A stretch of 64,000 nt of DNA, taken from a virus. The stretch lies in IMG/VR virus record IMGVR_UViG_3300020021_000004, positions 1-64,000 of that record; one strand, given 5' to 3'. The notes beneath the pieces were generated by a model. That model saw only the letters and a program-made list of their open reading frames with translations, made no database searches and had not been told where the DNA came from. Below, piece after piece: positions 1-10,800 of this stretch (positions within the stretch are counted from its first letter, which is position 1; every line of letters begins with the position of its first letter). A program made the position numbers and the translations under genes.

Positions 1-2090
1 CCCAAGACGGCCGCGGGCCCACCAAGTAGGATCTGCGGAGCCAACAGTGAGAGGGCCAGCCCTGCCGTTAAGTTCATGGCCAGACCCGAGGTGATCGACA
101 TCGCTCCTGCTCCTGCGGCCAATGACATCGCACCCGCGCCCGTCGAGAGCGTGACAGCCCCCGCTCCTGTCGTGAACGACATGGCGCCCGCCCCAACTGC
201 CACCGAGAAGGCCCCCGCGGGAGCGTTGAAGCTAATGGCGCCCGCCAGAGCACTGAAGCTAATGGCGCCCGCCAGGACCGTCTGAGTGAGCCCGCCCGCC
301 AGGATGGTGGAGATCTTACCCCCGAGGGCGATGTTCTCTAAAACCTGCAAGGCGAAGTTGTACTGCGATTTCCCGCTCACCATCTGGTTGAACTCACCGT
401 AGTTACCCGAGAAGCCTGAGGTGGCGTTCTGATTCAAACGGTCAGCTTGCTGCTGATACTGACCACTCACGATCGTTTGCTTGGACCCTTCGATGACCTT
501 GATCTCAGCGCCCTTGATGTTCGACTGCTTGGTGCCGTTGACCTCAATACTATGCGCCAAATCGTCTTCGTTGGGGTTACCCTCATAGCTGACCTTAGTG
601 GCCGAGTGGAACCGCATCGTGATCGCGTTACCCTGAGCGTCGCGACCGATGTCTAAGTGGGCACCACCCTCCAACGTGAGGTGGGCAGAGATCCTCTCCG
701 GGTTCGAAGCTCCAATGAACATCTTGAGCGCACCCGCAAGGCTCATCTCTGCTGAGATCCCCTTGGAGCCACTCGGATAGTCCTCTTGAACGGAAGCCGG
801 GATGTTGACGAACAGCTTGCCTTGCTTCGAGACAGCCGCCACGAAAGCATTCTCCCCTACGCTTCGGGGCGGGCGGATTCGAAACAAGAACGCCCCCGCT
901 GCCGTCACAGCTTCGAGATCCGGGCTCGTAGGCTGACGGTTGATCTCCTCCAGGGTGAACTTACCGATGGATCTCGACAGAAAGTCTTGGAAGAGCCGAG
1001 GCTTCAAAAGCTGTGCGTACTGACGCTGTCCTCGCGTCGAAGTGGTATCGTTACCCACGAGGGTGCCCATCACCCTCTCGATGTAAGGTGGGCGACGATC
1101 CATCGTGAAGCCGTCGATTTCTTCGATGACCTCTTGGCTCAAGTCACTGGTGTGACTCATCTCCAAACGGTCCTCTACGAAGGCGTCAGCGATGCTGTCC
1201 GTCTCTTCAATGCTGACGCCCGGAGAGGTGGGCGGGTAGTGGACCCGGCGTCCATTCGAGTACGTGACGGGCGGGAAGTCCGCCACGTCATTGAAAAGAT
1301 CAAGGAGCTGTCCCGAGGTGTTGGCAAACTTCGCCTCAGTGCCCGCTCCTACGCCCGGACCCGCTGCTTGAAGCTCATCGACGCCATAGTAATTGTCGCT
1401 CACCGTCTTCAGGGTCTTGCCGTCAGCCCCTAAGATGTCAGGCGGCAAGTAGGCGGCACCACGACGAATGGGTCCCGAGATCTTCTTCAGGCCAGCATTG
1501 CTCTCGACTCGATGAATCGTTTGGGTGATGAACGTTCGATCGGCGTCCCTCATCTCCAGGGTGTCACCCGCTCGGTTGACCATCCGGATGTCTTTGGACA
1601 TCACGAACTCAGCGCCCGCGGCCGACATGCCGCCAACGTCACCCGGTCGAAGGTTCAGCCGCTTGTACCGTTGAACGGCACCGAAAGTGTTGGCGTAAAG
1701 CTCCGCCTCGTCGGCACTGATCTCAGACGGGTCCGACACCGAAAAGGGGTCGAACCGAAGCCCGCTTCGATTGCCCGTCGGGATGTAGCCAAGGATCACC
1801 GCGTCGTAGAGCTGCTTGTGAATACGACGGTACCCGACGATCACCAACGAACCCACCTCAGGTACGCCGCCCCAGAAACTCCGGGGACCCGCCATGCTTT
1901 GCGTCAGGTCGATCTCGAAACGGTCACCTCCGCCGGTGAGGACCTTTAGATCGGCCTTAAGGTTTACCTCATCGACTCGCGTGACAATGCCGACCTTGAG
2001 CCCTGCGATGTCGCTCTGGTCTACGAAGTCCTTGCCCGGAGTAGTTCCAACGGGATGCTTGGGCGTGGACTTCGTAGACCAGACGGCGGA
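1..2090 (-). CDS. Baseplate central spike protein (gp5/gpV-like), 3' end beyond left edge
   Basis: The minus strand stays open without a stop from 2099 to position 1, about 700 codons. The first ~100 codons read as an OB-fold-like domain (VGIVTRVDEVNLKADL, then FWGGVPEVGSLVIVGY), as in gp5/gpV spikes. A central region follows, and the last visible part is a repeat of small hydrophobic and Gly/Ala units (GAGAMSF, GAGAVTL, GAGAMSL, GAGAMSI), typical of the beta-helical needle. Its place directly after the hub gene supports a spike role: piercing the outer envelope at contraction. The odd point is the start. No ATG, GTG or TTG occurs in frame between the upstream TAA (2100-2102) and the OB domain; the first ATG would remove much of that domain. 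An AGGAG lies at 2093-2097. The gene may be translated by frameshifting from the hub, or one base may be wrong. Family assignment is fairly sure; the start is unknown. Confidence 0.8.
2015..2083. repeat. Perfect 17-bp inverted repeat at the hub/spike junction
   Basis: Arms at 2015-2031 and 2067-2083 are exact reverse complements, separated by 35 nt. In mRNA this is a strong stem-loop. It begins about 9 nt after an AGGAG motif (2093-2097) and contains the hub stop codon (2021-2023) in its 3' arm. The spike frame passes through both arms and reads like normal protein there (the loop encodes TPKHPVGTTPGK). It may stimulate recoding or control translation of the spike; an assembly artefact cannot be excluded. 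Confidence 0.85.
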
Positions 2091-5000
2091 AACTCCTGAT
2101 TAAGCTGTCCGAGCTTCGTGGTGTCGCTGGCGATCTTCTGGTTCGCCTTGTCGATGTCGGCATTGAGGTTGTTGATGCGGTCCTGCGTGGTCCCCCCAGG
2201 GCCCACGACAACACTCCCCGTCGCCAGAGCGGTCTCCAAGTCTTTTTTCTGAGCATCAAGTCGAACAAGGCTGGCCTGGTTTTGGTTGATCTCACCCTGA
2301 AGCTGTGTTCGTTGTGCACTCGCTTTGAGGCTGTCACCGAAGCTGCTCCACGCTTGACTGGCGGAGTTGAGGGCCGTCTTAGCCTGAATAGCTAAAGCCG
2401 CGGGATCCCCACCCGCAGCTCGGTTGGGGGTCGAATAGGGCGGGGCGAAAGGACTCGTCGTATCCGCAGCCGGCGGCCCAAAGAGATTCGGAGCAGGGTT
2501 TGAAGCCGCAATAGGGATCAACTCCCCTCGGATCTCTCGTTCGTACTGCTGGTGGGGTCCGTCGAGCGCCTTGTACAGGTTGGCGAGGTAGGTATCCACC
2601 TTGCTCACCAGATCCCCGTTCGTGAGCGTTGGAGTGACGGGGCCCACCTCAAGGGAAGCTCCGCCCGACAGTTGATTCTGGACCTCTGCCTGCAAGTCAG
2701 GAGAGGCGCCCTGCAAGGCGGTGTTGACAGCGTTCGCTAGAGTGTTCTGGCCCAACGCAATCAAAGGATCCGCCTTCGCATTCGCGATGAGAGTAGCGGC
2801 TTCGCTTGTCAGGCTTTCATCCGATGTCGTCGGCTTAAGGATTTGAACCTGGTAGCCGATGTTGAGGAACGCGAGATCCGCCCGGCCAGTGATGCACTGG
2901 CAGTCCGCGTCCGCGGTCGAGCCTGAAAGCACGCTCTCCCGGACCTTCATCTCAGCCAACGTGAGAGCCCGTGAAAGCTGTGAAGCTTCAACGTCGGGAG
3001 GCGCCACAGCACCCTGACGTTCTTTCGAACTCAATGTAGCGGAAGTAACGAAGGTCGTGCCCGTGCGGGTGAACTCAGGTTTCTTCGTGTCGGGGTTGAT
3101 GACCGCCGCCGTCTGAAGGTCTTCCGGATTCAAGTGCGCTACAGCGTCCGCGGGATTAGCGTATGACGAAGTTATCGAGGTCAACCCTTGAGACTGTGCC
3201 GTGAGACTTTCGAAGAGACCTCCCGACAAGGCCAGCTGTACCCCGATATCCGCCTGACCCTGGTTCTTGTTGACGAGAGCCCCGTCTCGAAGATAGACCC
3301 CTCGACCGTAGCGATGGTGCCCGATTAGTTCGAAGCCCCGTTCGTCCGACACAGGACGGATCATACCGCTCTGTCCGCTGAACTTGACCACATCTTGGTT
3401 GAAGGTGATGTTCGCAGCCGGCAAGATCAGCATCTCCAGAATGACCTGTGAGGTGTCGTGCAGGTACGTGTAGACGCCCGCACTGTTGATGCCGTAGCTG
3501 TAGCGATTGTTGAGATGCTTGTTCCGAAGGTCGTCTTGGGGCTGGTTGGTGAAGTTGGATTGCTGAATATCGCTCAGCTCTTTTTTGGCTGCGTTGTTAC
3601 GAGCCGTAACAGTGCTTTGAGCTACGCGAGGAGCGTTCTCACCCTTCTGACCCGAAGCCGCCGCAAGTTGATCCGGAGTTGCCGCCATGGGGCGCGTGTA
3701 CGCCATCACAACGTTGGGGTAGCCCACGATACGGCCCGTCTTTGGATGCCTCAAGATGAGGGGCTCGTAAGGGTCCACGTCTCCAGGATTCGTCGGAGCG
3801 TTGATGGGCGGGATCTCCGCTGCATCCCCGACCGTGGCTTTGAACCGTCCGCCCGAAGCAAGCTGGCGAGCCGTCAGCGTCGAAGCCTGCCCTGCCGCCA
3901 AAGGTCCGCCCCCGGTATTGACTGTCGTGTCACCCTTGTAACTCGTCAGCTCCAAAGTACCGATGCCTCGAGGAGCAATAAACTTTCCTCGCTTGGCCGT
4001 AAGGGACAGCGACGTCTGGGCTCGACCGCCGTAGCTGATGTTGTGACTGATGCCCTGGATGTACCAGATTTGATCCAGGGGAGCGAGATAGATGGGAAAC
4101 CCTAGACGAAGCTCCGGACGACAAGGAATGCTCACCGTGCCGCGATTGCGCTTGGAGTTGTAACGGTCCAGCAAGTCCAGCCCCGTATAGAACATGAGCT
4201 GGGGGTTTGACATGAACTCGGAATTGTAGGTCCGAGATCGCCAGCCGTACTTGCGGAGCAAGTGGTAGTCCGTGACCGATGTGTAGGGCGTTGCTTCTTC
4301 AGGCATGCCGTAGTCAACAGCACCGCCGAAGTTACCCTGAAGTTGGATCTGCGTAACAACCTCAGACTCCGAATCCGAGAGGTCCCAGTCGATGATGTCG
4401 ATGTCCTGGATCCAACTGATGGGCTTGTTGCTCAGGACGTCGAGGTTGTAGAACGGAGGCTTGAAGACAATGTCCCCCGTCACATCCATATAAAATTCAA
4501 AGCCGATCGATTCCTTGGCGGCGTTCGCTAGTTCGAGCTTGGTCTGGTACTCCGTCTGCCAGAAGTTTACCTGACCGGCTTGGCTGAACTGCGTACGGAA
4601 AGCTGTCACCCCAGGATCAGTAGGGTCGAAGTCCATCTGAGCCGTAGCGTTGCCGTTCGCTTGTCGCACTAGCTGACTGGCGAACGGGTTCTTGAAGCTG
4701 CCCTTACCGGCTTGATAGGCCGCTTGGATGACGTCGCCACGCACGGCCGTCCCTGACGTTCCGTACAGCATGAGGTTTGAGCGGATCTTCGTGAACCGCT
4801 GGCTCCAGTACTGCATGATGTCGCCCAAGGCCGTGCGGAACGTGCTCTTGAAAGCGGGGTTCTTCTCGTTGACAAGGCTTGTAAGGGACCCGGTGCCCAC
4901 CACCACGTCGCCGAAGGACTGCTGAGCGAGCGTCCAAATGATGTCGTAAGGGTTCATGCCGAAGAACACGTTCCCGAAGATGCTTCGACCCTGCTGCCCC

Positions 5001-5473
5001 ACCGCTTCCGTGAAGGCCGGGTTGATGTTCATCATGCACAACTCCCACCACTTCAGAATGTCGGAGCACTGGATACTGACCGTGTGCTCCCCTCCCGAAT
5101 AGGAGTTGCCCACTTCAGTAACGAGCCCCCAAAAGATCGGATAGTATTGCGGGATGCCCTCGACGAAGTAGTACCCCTTAGCGTAGATCTCGATCTCCAT
5201 CATCGGCGTGATGAGGGGGTTGCCGTCGAAGTAGAACTCATCCACGGAGTGCCGTGGGATCGTCATGCTGATCGTGGCGGAACCGGGCGGGCTGTCGATA
5301 TTGAGGTCGACCTGAATGCTCGTGATGTAGCGGTTCCAGTCAAAACGACGACGACAACTCGGGCACCCGAGGATGTCCGACTCACCGTTGATGTACACGA
5401 GAGCATCCGGAGACGTTGTGACGGTCGGACGAATGCCTTGCTGAAAGGTGCCTTGATACGGGCCTCGAGCCAT
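2021..5473 (-). CDS. Baseplate hub protein (gp27/late-control-like), 1150 aa
   Basis: This is probably the ring that joins tail tube to spike. The N-terminal ~450 residues look like a hub: beta-rich, with PMMEIEIYAKGYYFVEGIPQ, IFWGLVTEV and a W-rich segment near 130-140. A CxxC pair sits at residues 37 and 40. The middle is low in recognisable motifs; residues ~1030-1125 are a Gln/Leu-rich coiled coil. The last ~22 residues are Pro/Arg/Ser-rich and may be out-of-frame read-through beyond the natural junction, because the -1 frame over the same bases looks more protein-like. At 1150 aa it is far longer than T4 gp27 (about 390 aa). It starts 3 nt after the M15 peptidase gene and overlaps the spike frame. 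The hub role rests on position (after tape measure, before spike) and N-terminal features. Confidence 0.75.
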   Translation of the reverse strand: MARGPYQGTFQQGIRPTVTTSPDALVYINGESDILGCPSCRRRFDWNRYITSIQVDLNIDSPPGSATISMTIPRHSVDEFYFDGNPLITPMMEIEIYAKGYYFVEGIPQYYPIFWGLVTEVGNSYSGGEHTVSIQCSDILKWWELCMMNINPAFTEAVGQQGRSIFGNVFFGMNPYDIIWTLAQQSFGDVVVGTGSLTSLVNEKNPAFKSTFRTALGDIMQYWSQRFTKIRSNLMLYGTSGTAVRGDVIQAAYQAGKGSFKNPFASQLVRQANGNATAQMDFDPTDPGVTAFRTQFSQAGQVNFWQTEYQTKLELANAAKESIGFEFYMDVTGDIVFKPPFYNLDVLSNKPISWIQDIDIIDWDLSDSESEVVTQIQLQGNFGGAVDYGMPEEATPYTSVTDYHLLRKYGWRSRTYNSEFMSNPQLMFYTGLDLLDRYNSKRNRGTVSIPCRPELRLGFPIYLAPLDQIWYIQGISHNISYGGRAQTSLSLTAKRGKFIAPRGIGTLELTSYKGDTTVNTGGGPLAAGQASTLTARQLASGGRFKATVGDAAEIPPINAPTNPGDVDPYEPLILRHPKTGRIVGYPNVVMAYTRPMAATPDQLAAASGQKGENAPRVAQSTVTARNNAAKKELSDIQQSNFTNQPQDDLRNKHLNNRYSYGINSAGVYTYLHDTSQVILEMLILPAANITFNQDVVKFSGQSGMIRPVSDERGFELIGHHRYGRGVYLRDGALVNKNQGQADIGVQLALSGGLFESLTAQSQGLTSITSSYANPADAVAHLNPEDLQTAAVINPDTKKPEFTRTGTTFVTSATLSSKERQGAVAPPDVEASQLSRALTLAEMKVRESVLSGSTADADCQCITGRADLAFLNIGYQVQILKPTTSDESLTSEAATLIANAKADPLIALGQNTLANAVNTALQGASPDLQAEVQNQLSGGASLEVGPVTPTLTNGDLVSKVDTYLANLYKALDGPHQQYEREIRGELIPIAASNPAPNLFGPPAADTTSPFAPPYSTPNRAAGGDPAALAIQAKTALNSASQAWSSFGDSLKASAQRTQLQGEINQNQASLVRLDAQKKDLETALATGSVVVGPGGTTQDRINNLNADIDKANQKIASDTTKLGQLNQEFPPSGLRSPRPSIPLELLRARTS

Positions 5474-5475
5474 AA

Positions 5476-7122
5476 TTACCCTTGCACCATGCTACCGGTT
5501 TGTTGTTGAGCGACCGCAGCAGGACCTTGGCCCCCGGTAGGGTCGGGACTGTCGAGCAAGAAGGCGGACCTCACGGTGAACTCGAAGCTGTAGTCCACCG
5601 TGTATGGGCTGGTGTCGCTCTCCGTGACGGTGAAACTATCGAACGACCCAATGTACATAATGCTGTCGTAGTAAATGTAGATCGACCCCACCATCGTGAG
5701 GTTCCGTGCAAGGGTCGAACTCGTCGCATCTGTAGTGTGGATGCCACCGTTGTTGGCGTAAAACAGCTGAAGGCTTTGGAAGTTCTGCCACGCCTGCGAG
5801 GCGTTCCTCGCCATACGGGTGATGCCGGGCCCTACGCCGTTGGAAGCATCGATCGCATAAAATCCGGCCACTTTACCCGAAGCGCTAATTTTCTCTTGAG
5901 CGTTACCCCAATGCTCGATGATGGTGGCGCCGTTACGAGACCATCCGGAGTCGCTGACGATCTTCTCACCCTTCACGCTGAAGCTCTGGGGGTTAACCAA
6001 GAGTCTCAACGGAGGCGTATTGGCCATCGCATCCACCGCGTCTTTGATGACCCGGATCTGAGCCGCTTGAGCGGCCGTGAATTGGGCCGCTACGTTGTCG
6101 GAAGAGAGCGGCGTGGTGGCCAGCTTCTCCAGAAAGTTTTGAGCATCAGCAGCAGCAGCAGCAGCCTCTGCGTCCCAAGTAGAGGAGCCGTCCCCCGCCA
6201 CTGCATTAGAGGTAGGAAGCAAATCAGGCGTAGGGACATCGTAGATAGCGGCAGCCTCGAAGTGCATACCATCCTGCTTGGAGAACGTCCCGCCCCAAAC
6301 CAAGCCCACGCTATTGGCGATCGGAACGAAAGGGATCGTAGACCCCTTCGTGCCCGCGGGAGCGGGCTTCTGGCCCCACCCGTTGTAGCTCATGTTGATG
6401 TCGACTGCGGTCCCCCAAGCGTGCGGAGACAGCGTGGAATTACTACCCCTTACGAAGCGAGGGTTGTAACACCCCCCACAAGACACCACCTGATCCAAAA
6501 GTCCGGCGCTCTCAATTCCGGCAAAGAACGCCTGGAATTGGCTCGCCACGGCCTTGTGCATCAACATGCTGGCGAACCCAACCTTCGCCAGCTGAGGGAT
6601 GTTCACAGTGATCAAGTTCTTGGAGACCCAGTCATCCAAAACCTTGACGCCTTCAGGGTTGTTGGGTGTGGGAGCGGGCGTGAAATCGAACTTGCCGAAC
6701 ATCGCGTTCTTTTGATCGACCGACAGAAACTTGAGCTTGCCTGGGTACGGAGGAAAGGGGCTGGCGTTGCCTGCTTTCTGGTCATACACAGGCGTGACTA
6801 GCTGATTGATGGACGCCGTTCGATCCAACAGGCGACCCGTGATGTTGGCGCTGGGTGGGATCACCCCGATGGCAAAGAGCTTGGGATTGCGGCCCTTAGC
6901 TGGTACCGCAGAGAGGGGCACGTACTGATCCGCAAGAGCGTCCGGGCTGAGGACCAGCTCGTTGTAGTACGTCAGGTAAGACGCAGGAACGGCCCCGTTG
7001 GCACCCAAGACTCCGCTGTACGTTGCCGGAGGATAGTAGTCGGCTGTGTTCTCGATCTGCTTGGCGATCGACGGAGTGGTGTCGAAGTTAATGGGCACCG
7101 GTGCGGATATAGCCTGGGCCAT
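5476..7122 (-). CDS. Baseplate protein with M15-family peptidase domain, 548 aa
   Basis: Residues ~160-295 carry the zinc-peptidase signature of the M15 (VanY / L-Ala-D-Glu endopeptidase) family: SPHAWGTAVDIN with H234 and D241, and GMHFEA with H287 and E289. This predicts cleavage of peptidoglycan cross-links during DNA injection. Residues ~375-530 match the neighbouring 228-aa protein along their length: an NP-S-F start, EHWG/EQHWG, an NNGGI or NNGSV turn, then YIGSFDSFTV / YLGTFRTFSV and a final FEFTV / WTFKI. That shared domain probably binds tail tube or hub, as in the contractile-injection-system tube-linker group. A six-Ala run near residue 320 comes from a triplet repeat around 6147-6168. 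It overlaps the upstream gene at its start (7122). Confidence 0.8.
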   Translation of the reverse strand: MAQAISAPVPINFDTTPSIAKQIENTADYYPPATYSGVLGANGAVPASYLTYYNELVLSPDALADQYVPLSAVPAKGRNPKLFAIGVIPPSANITGRLLDRTASINQLVTPVYDQKAGNASPFPPYPGKLKFLSVDQKNAMFGKFDFTPAPTPNNPEGVKVLDDWVSKNLITVNIPQLAKVGFASMLMHKAVASQFQAFFAGIESAGLLDQVVSCGGCYNPRFVRGSNSTLSPHAWGTAVDINMSYNGWGQKPAPAGTKGSTIPFVPIANSVGLVWGGTFSKQDGMHFEAAAIYDVPTPDLLPTSNAVAGDGSSTWDAEAAAAAADAQNFLEKLATTPLSSDNVAAQFTAAQAAQIRVIKDAVDAMANTPPLRLLVNPQSFSVKGEKIVSDSGWSRNGATIIEHWGNAQEKISASGKVAGFYAIDASNGVGPGITRMARNASQAWQNFQSLQLFYANNGGIHTTDATSSTLARNLTMVGSIYIYYDSIMYIGSFDSFTVTESDTSPYTVDYSFEFTVRSAFLLDSPDPTGGQGPAAVAQQQTGSMVQG

Positions 7123-7808
7123 CAGGTCCCCGTCTTAGCTGGAGGTGTAGCGGCCACCAAAGGACTGGTGCCTTTTAGTTGGTTCTGACCCTGGAAGCTC
7201 GGGACCGTACGAGTACGGCCTACCTGAGAAGAGATGGACATCAACGTCGTCTCAATCTTGAAGGTCCAATCGAGCTTGAACGCGAAAGGACTGTCGTCCG
7301 TTTCGTCCACGCTGAAGGTGCGGAATGTGCCCAGGTAGTTGCCCCGATCGTACATGAGCAAAACGTTCCCCTGAAGGACGATGTTGCCGAACGGGTCATA
7401 GACCGAACCATTGTTGTTGTAGAGGTCGTACAAATCTCGATAGCGGTCCCAAGCAATGGTTCGCTGTCGCATCACACTGGTGAGGCCGGTGTAGATATTC
7501 ATGAACGCACCGGTAGAAGCACTTGCTGAAATCTCCGTCAGCTCAGACCCCCAATGCTGCTCCACGAAGCCGCCTCGGGTCTGGATGCGCTCGATCTTGT
7601 GGGCGTACGTCTCCTCGAAGGAGTTCGGGTTCACGTGCATCACGAGCGCATGAGGCAACAACAAGGTGTTGCGGTTGAACGGGCTCGTGATCTGGAAAGC
7701 CATGGGGATGGCACCCTTGCGGGTGGCCATCGGATGGACGTACACATCCTCACTCGACGGGGTCGAGATGTTCTTGAAATCGGCGTTAGCTGAGGGGATC
7801 CTCGGCAT
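7122..7808 (-). CDS. Tail-tube-associated baseplate protein, 228 aa, paralogue of the M15 protein's C-terminal domain
   Basis: The protein lies between tape measure and the M15 protein. It has the same domain as the M15 protein's C-terminus: HVNPNSF near residue 58, an EQHWG motif, an IYTG/LYDLYNNNGS region, and YLGTFRTFSVDETDDSPF near the end. The layout (tape measure, small NP-S-F protein, peptidase-linked NP-S-F protein, hub) recalls contractile systems in which small linker proteins cap the tube's distal end before the hub. No enzyme motif is visible. It begins in a TGATG overlap with the tape-measure stop, so the two are probably translationally coupled. Exact family name uncertain. Confidence 0.65.
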   Translation of the reverse strand: MPRIPSANADFKNISTPSSEDVYVHPMATRKGAIPMAFQITSPFNRNTLLLPHALVMHVNPNSFEETYAHKIERIQTRGGFVEQHWGSELTEISASASTGAFMNIYTGLTSVMRQRTIAWDRYRDLYDLYNNNGSVYDPFGNIVLQGNVLLMYDRGNYLGTFRTFSVDETDDSPFAFKLDWTFKIETTLMSISSQVGRTRTVPSFQGQNQLKGTSPLVAATPPAKTGT

Positions 7809-10800
7809 CAGTGAAAGCGTTCCTTACGCTTGTACTCATGGATGCCGTCGGCCACTTTGGCCTGGATGATGCGAGCCAGATCATCACCCCCAACACCATT
7901 CACAGTAACGCTGATGGGCCCGTTGCCACCACCGCCGCCCGCAGGTACGATCCGCTCGCCCTTACCGATAGAAGCCAGACCCTCGCCCGCAGCGGCCGTC
8001 ACCTGCGCCATACCGTTGTTGACGCCCGTCACCACACCGCCGGACGCATGACCCGCTAGGCCCGTGACCGCTTGGTCTCCCGTTACGCCCGTGCCCGTGG
8101 CGGTTTGCGTGATGGCGGGACCGATCGTGGACGGGGTGAACCCGCCCGTCGCCATAGCGTTGACCATGGTCTTCTGATCGATGTCCTTGTACATGTAGTA
8201 CTCGAACAACGCGGTACGAACAGACTTGAGAACGCTGCCCTCGATGGCCTTCGAGTAGGGGCCGTTCAAGAAGCTGGTGTCCATCTTGAACTTGTCCATC
8301 TGGCTGTCGATGGACGCCATCGTGGCCGCCTGGTCCTTGGATACCGACAGGTTGTCTTGAGCAGCTGCCGCCTGGTCCTTGACCTCCGGAGGTGCTGGAG
8401 GTGCTACAGGACTAGCGGCAGGGCCACCGCCCGCAGGTTTAGTCGCAGCAGGGGCGGCAGATTTGGACGGTTGAGCGGGAGTCGCCCCTTGCGCCAAACC
8501 TGAAGCGTTCAGCTGCTTTTCCGCAGCCATAAAGGCATCGGTCTTACGACCCTCTGTCGCTGATGTCCACGCCAGCTTCTTGACGATCTTGCTGAGTTCG
8601 TCGTCGCTGTACAGGTCCTCAACTTTACCCGTACTGGTCCCTCTGTTATTCGCTCCTCGATCCGTGTTGAGACCGGCCATTTTGGCCGCCTCTTTGATCT
8701 GATCGGGATCGAATCCCTTGAGCATGGTCTTCCGTACTTCAGCGATCGAGTCGATCTCCTTGTTGAGAGCGTCGAGACGCTTGCTGATCTCGGCTTGCTG
8801 ATCAGGAGAGGCGCTGTTGTACTGTGTGGTGAGAGATTTCTGCTCTTCGAGGTCCTTCGGGAGCTTGTCCAGAGCGGCTGCGATGTTCTTGCTGACGTTC
8901 GAACCTGCGAGGGCACTCTTGAAATCCGGGCTATTCAAAAGGCCCTTCAGCTCAGTATCCTTGTTGCCCGAAGTGTTCCTCAAGGCATGCACACGCTCGC
9001 GATCCTCCTTGTTACCCACTCCGGGGATCGAAAGGATGGCGTCCCAAACACCCATCAAGATGTTGTACAGCGAGTTCGTGAGCCAATCGAGGATCATCTC
9101 CAGCTTCTTGAGCATGGACGTTTGCAGGTTGGCCTGCTTCGTCGCCATGTCCTCAACCTTAGCCTCAGCGTTGAGGGAGTCCTTGTCGCCATCCGACAGG
9201 GTGTCCATGATCTGGTCGTAGCCCAACTGATCGACCGTCTTCGACAGTTCCTTGTCATTGCTGGCCGTAACACCCGCTTGCTTGAGAGCATCACGAGCTG
9301 CTGCCATCTGATGCTCATCCCCGCTCTCGAGTTGCTGCTTCAGGACGTCCCGTTGGTTGTCGATCGACTTCTCGAACTTGGCCATCCCGTTCAGCTGCTC
9401 CTCAGAGATACCGAGGTTCTCGGCCATCATCTCGCCGCCGATGGTGCCCACGATGTCCGAGAGCTTCTTGCCTCCACCAAACTTCGCCAAAGCACCCTGC
9501 ATAGCCTCAAGAGCGGCAGCTGGGCCTAGCTCACGAGCCGCTGATGCCGTACCAAAAGTTCCCTTCTTCCTTCGATCCGATTGAAGCTGTGCGTCAACCA
9601 AAGCCTCCCGAATAGCACCCTGTTGAGAGGGATCCATCTTCTGGACCTTGCCCTCTAGTTCGCCTCGACCCTCCTTCGTGGAAATCTTCTTCATGAGGTC
9701 TTCGCCCGACATGCCGAAGGACTTAGCGAGACCCGTCGCTTTGCGTTGGATGTCCCGATCCACCAACTTGCCCATCTTCCCTTGACCGGTGAGCAAGGAG
9801 AGGCGTAGGCGGTCCGTACGACCCATGTTCTTCAGACCCTGAACGGCGGTCTGCATGAACTTCTGAGCGTTCCGGGGATCCATCACTTTACCCAAACGAC
9901 CAAGGATCTTCACCGCATCCTCCATGCGGGTCCCCCAAATCGAAAGGTCCTGAGACACACCTCGGATCATGCCGAAGAATTTGTTGGCCGAGATACCAGA
10001 GTCCTGAGCGGCCTTGTTCATCTGCTGGAACGAGACCTCTGTCTGCTTCAAGTCAGCCCCCATCGAAGACATCATCTCCGCCTGGAGGGTGTTGATCTCT
10101 TGCAAAGGGACGCCGAACGCACGGCTGTACGCCACACTCACGTGTGCCAGCTCCATCGTAAAATCCTTCACGGACTCCCCCGATCGATCAGCCTCATCTC
10201 CAATGCGAGCAAGGCTCACACCCTCTTGATTGAGCGTGTTGACGATCGCCTTGTAGTCGTCCGATCCCAGACCCCATTTTATGTTACTGAGGTCGAAAGA
10301 CGCATCTCGAATCCCGTCGAGGGTATCGGATATTTTCTCATAAGCGACGGTCGTGTTGTCACCTGCACGAGCCATGAACTCCGTGTTGCTTGCGGAGGCT
10401 AGGATGTCCTTGTTGAAGTCCTTCACCTTCGCATCCATGTCGAGAAAGATCTTCACCAAAGACAAAGCGGCACCGCCGATCATCCCGATGATCGGGCCAA
10501 TCTTCGTCAGAGTCTCGATGAGAGGTTTGATGCCACCCATCATCGACCCGAGGCCCTTCATAGCCGCCCCGCCGCCCTTCATAGCCATCCCACCAAGACC
10601 GCCGCGATCACGCCCCTTGGACATGAGACCGCTGCCCGCCTGATTGAGCTTCATACCCCCAGCAGCGCTGAGCTTGAGGCCCTTCACGAGAGACTTGGCG
10701 CTATTCTCGAGCGCACTCTTCACGTCCTTCGACACAAAGACAGCCGACAGGGTGTCCTTCAGGGTGTCACCCAACTCTTTGGCGGCATCCTTGAACATGC

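Noticed and set aside
2015-2083. Invertible DNA switch at the 17-bp inverted repeat
   Set aside because: Flipping the 35-bp centre keeps the length, so it would not join the hub and spike frames, and no recombinase gene is seen; it stays only as a remote alternative.
5482-6801. Plus-strand open frame (about 439 codons) opposite the M15 peptidase gene
   Set aside because: Antisense shadow: Arg-rich, no motif, no ribosome site; the minus strand carries the intact catalytic signature.
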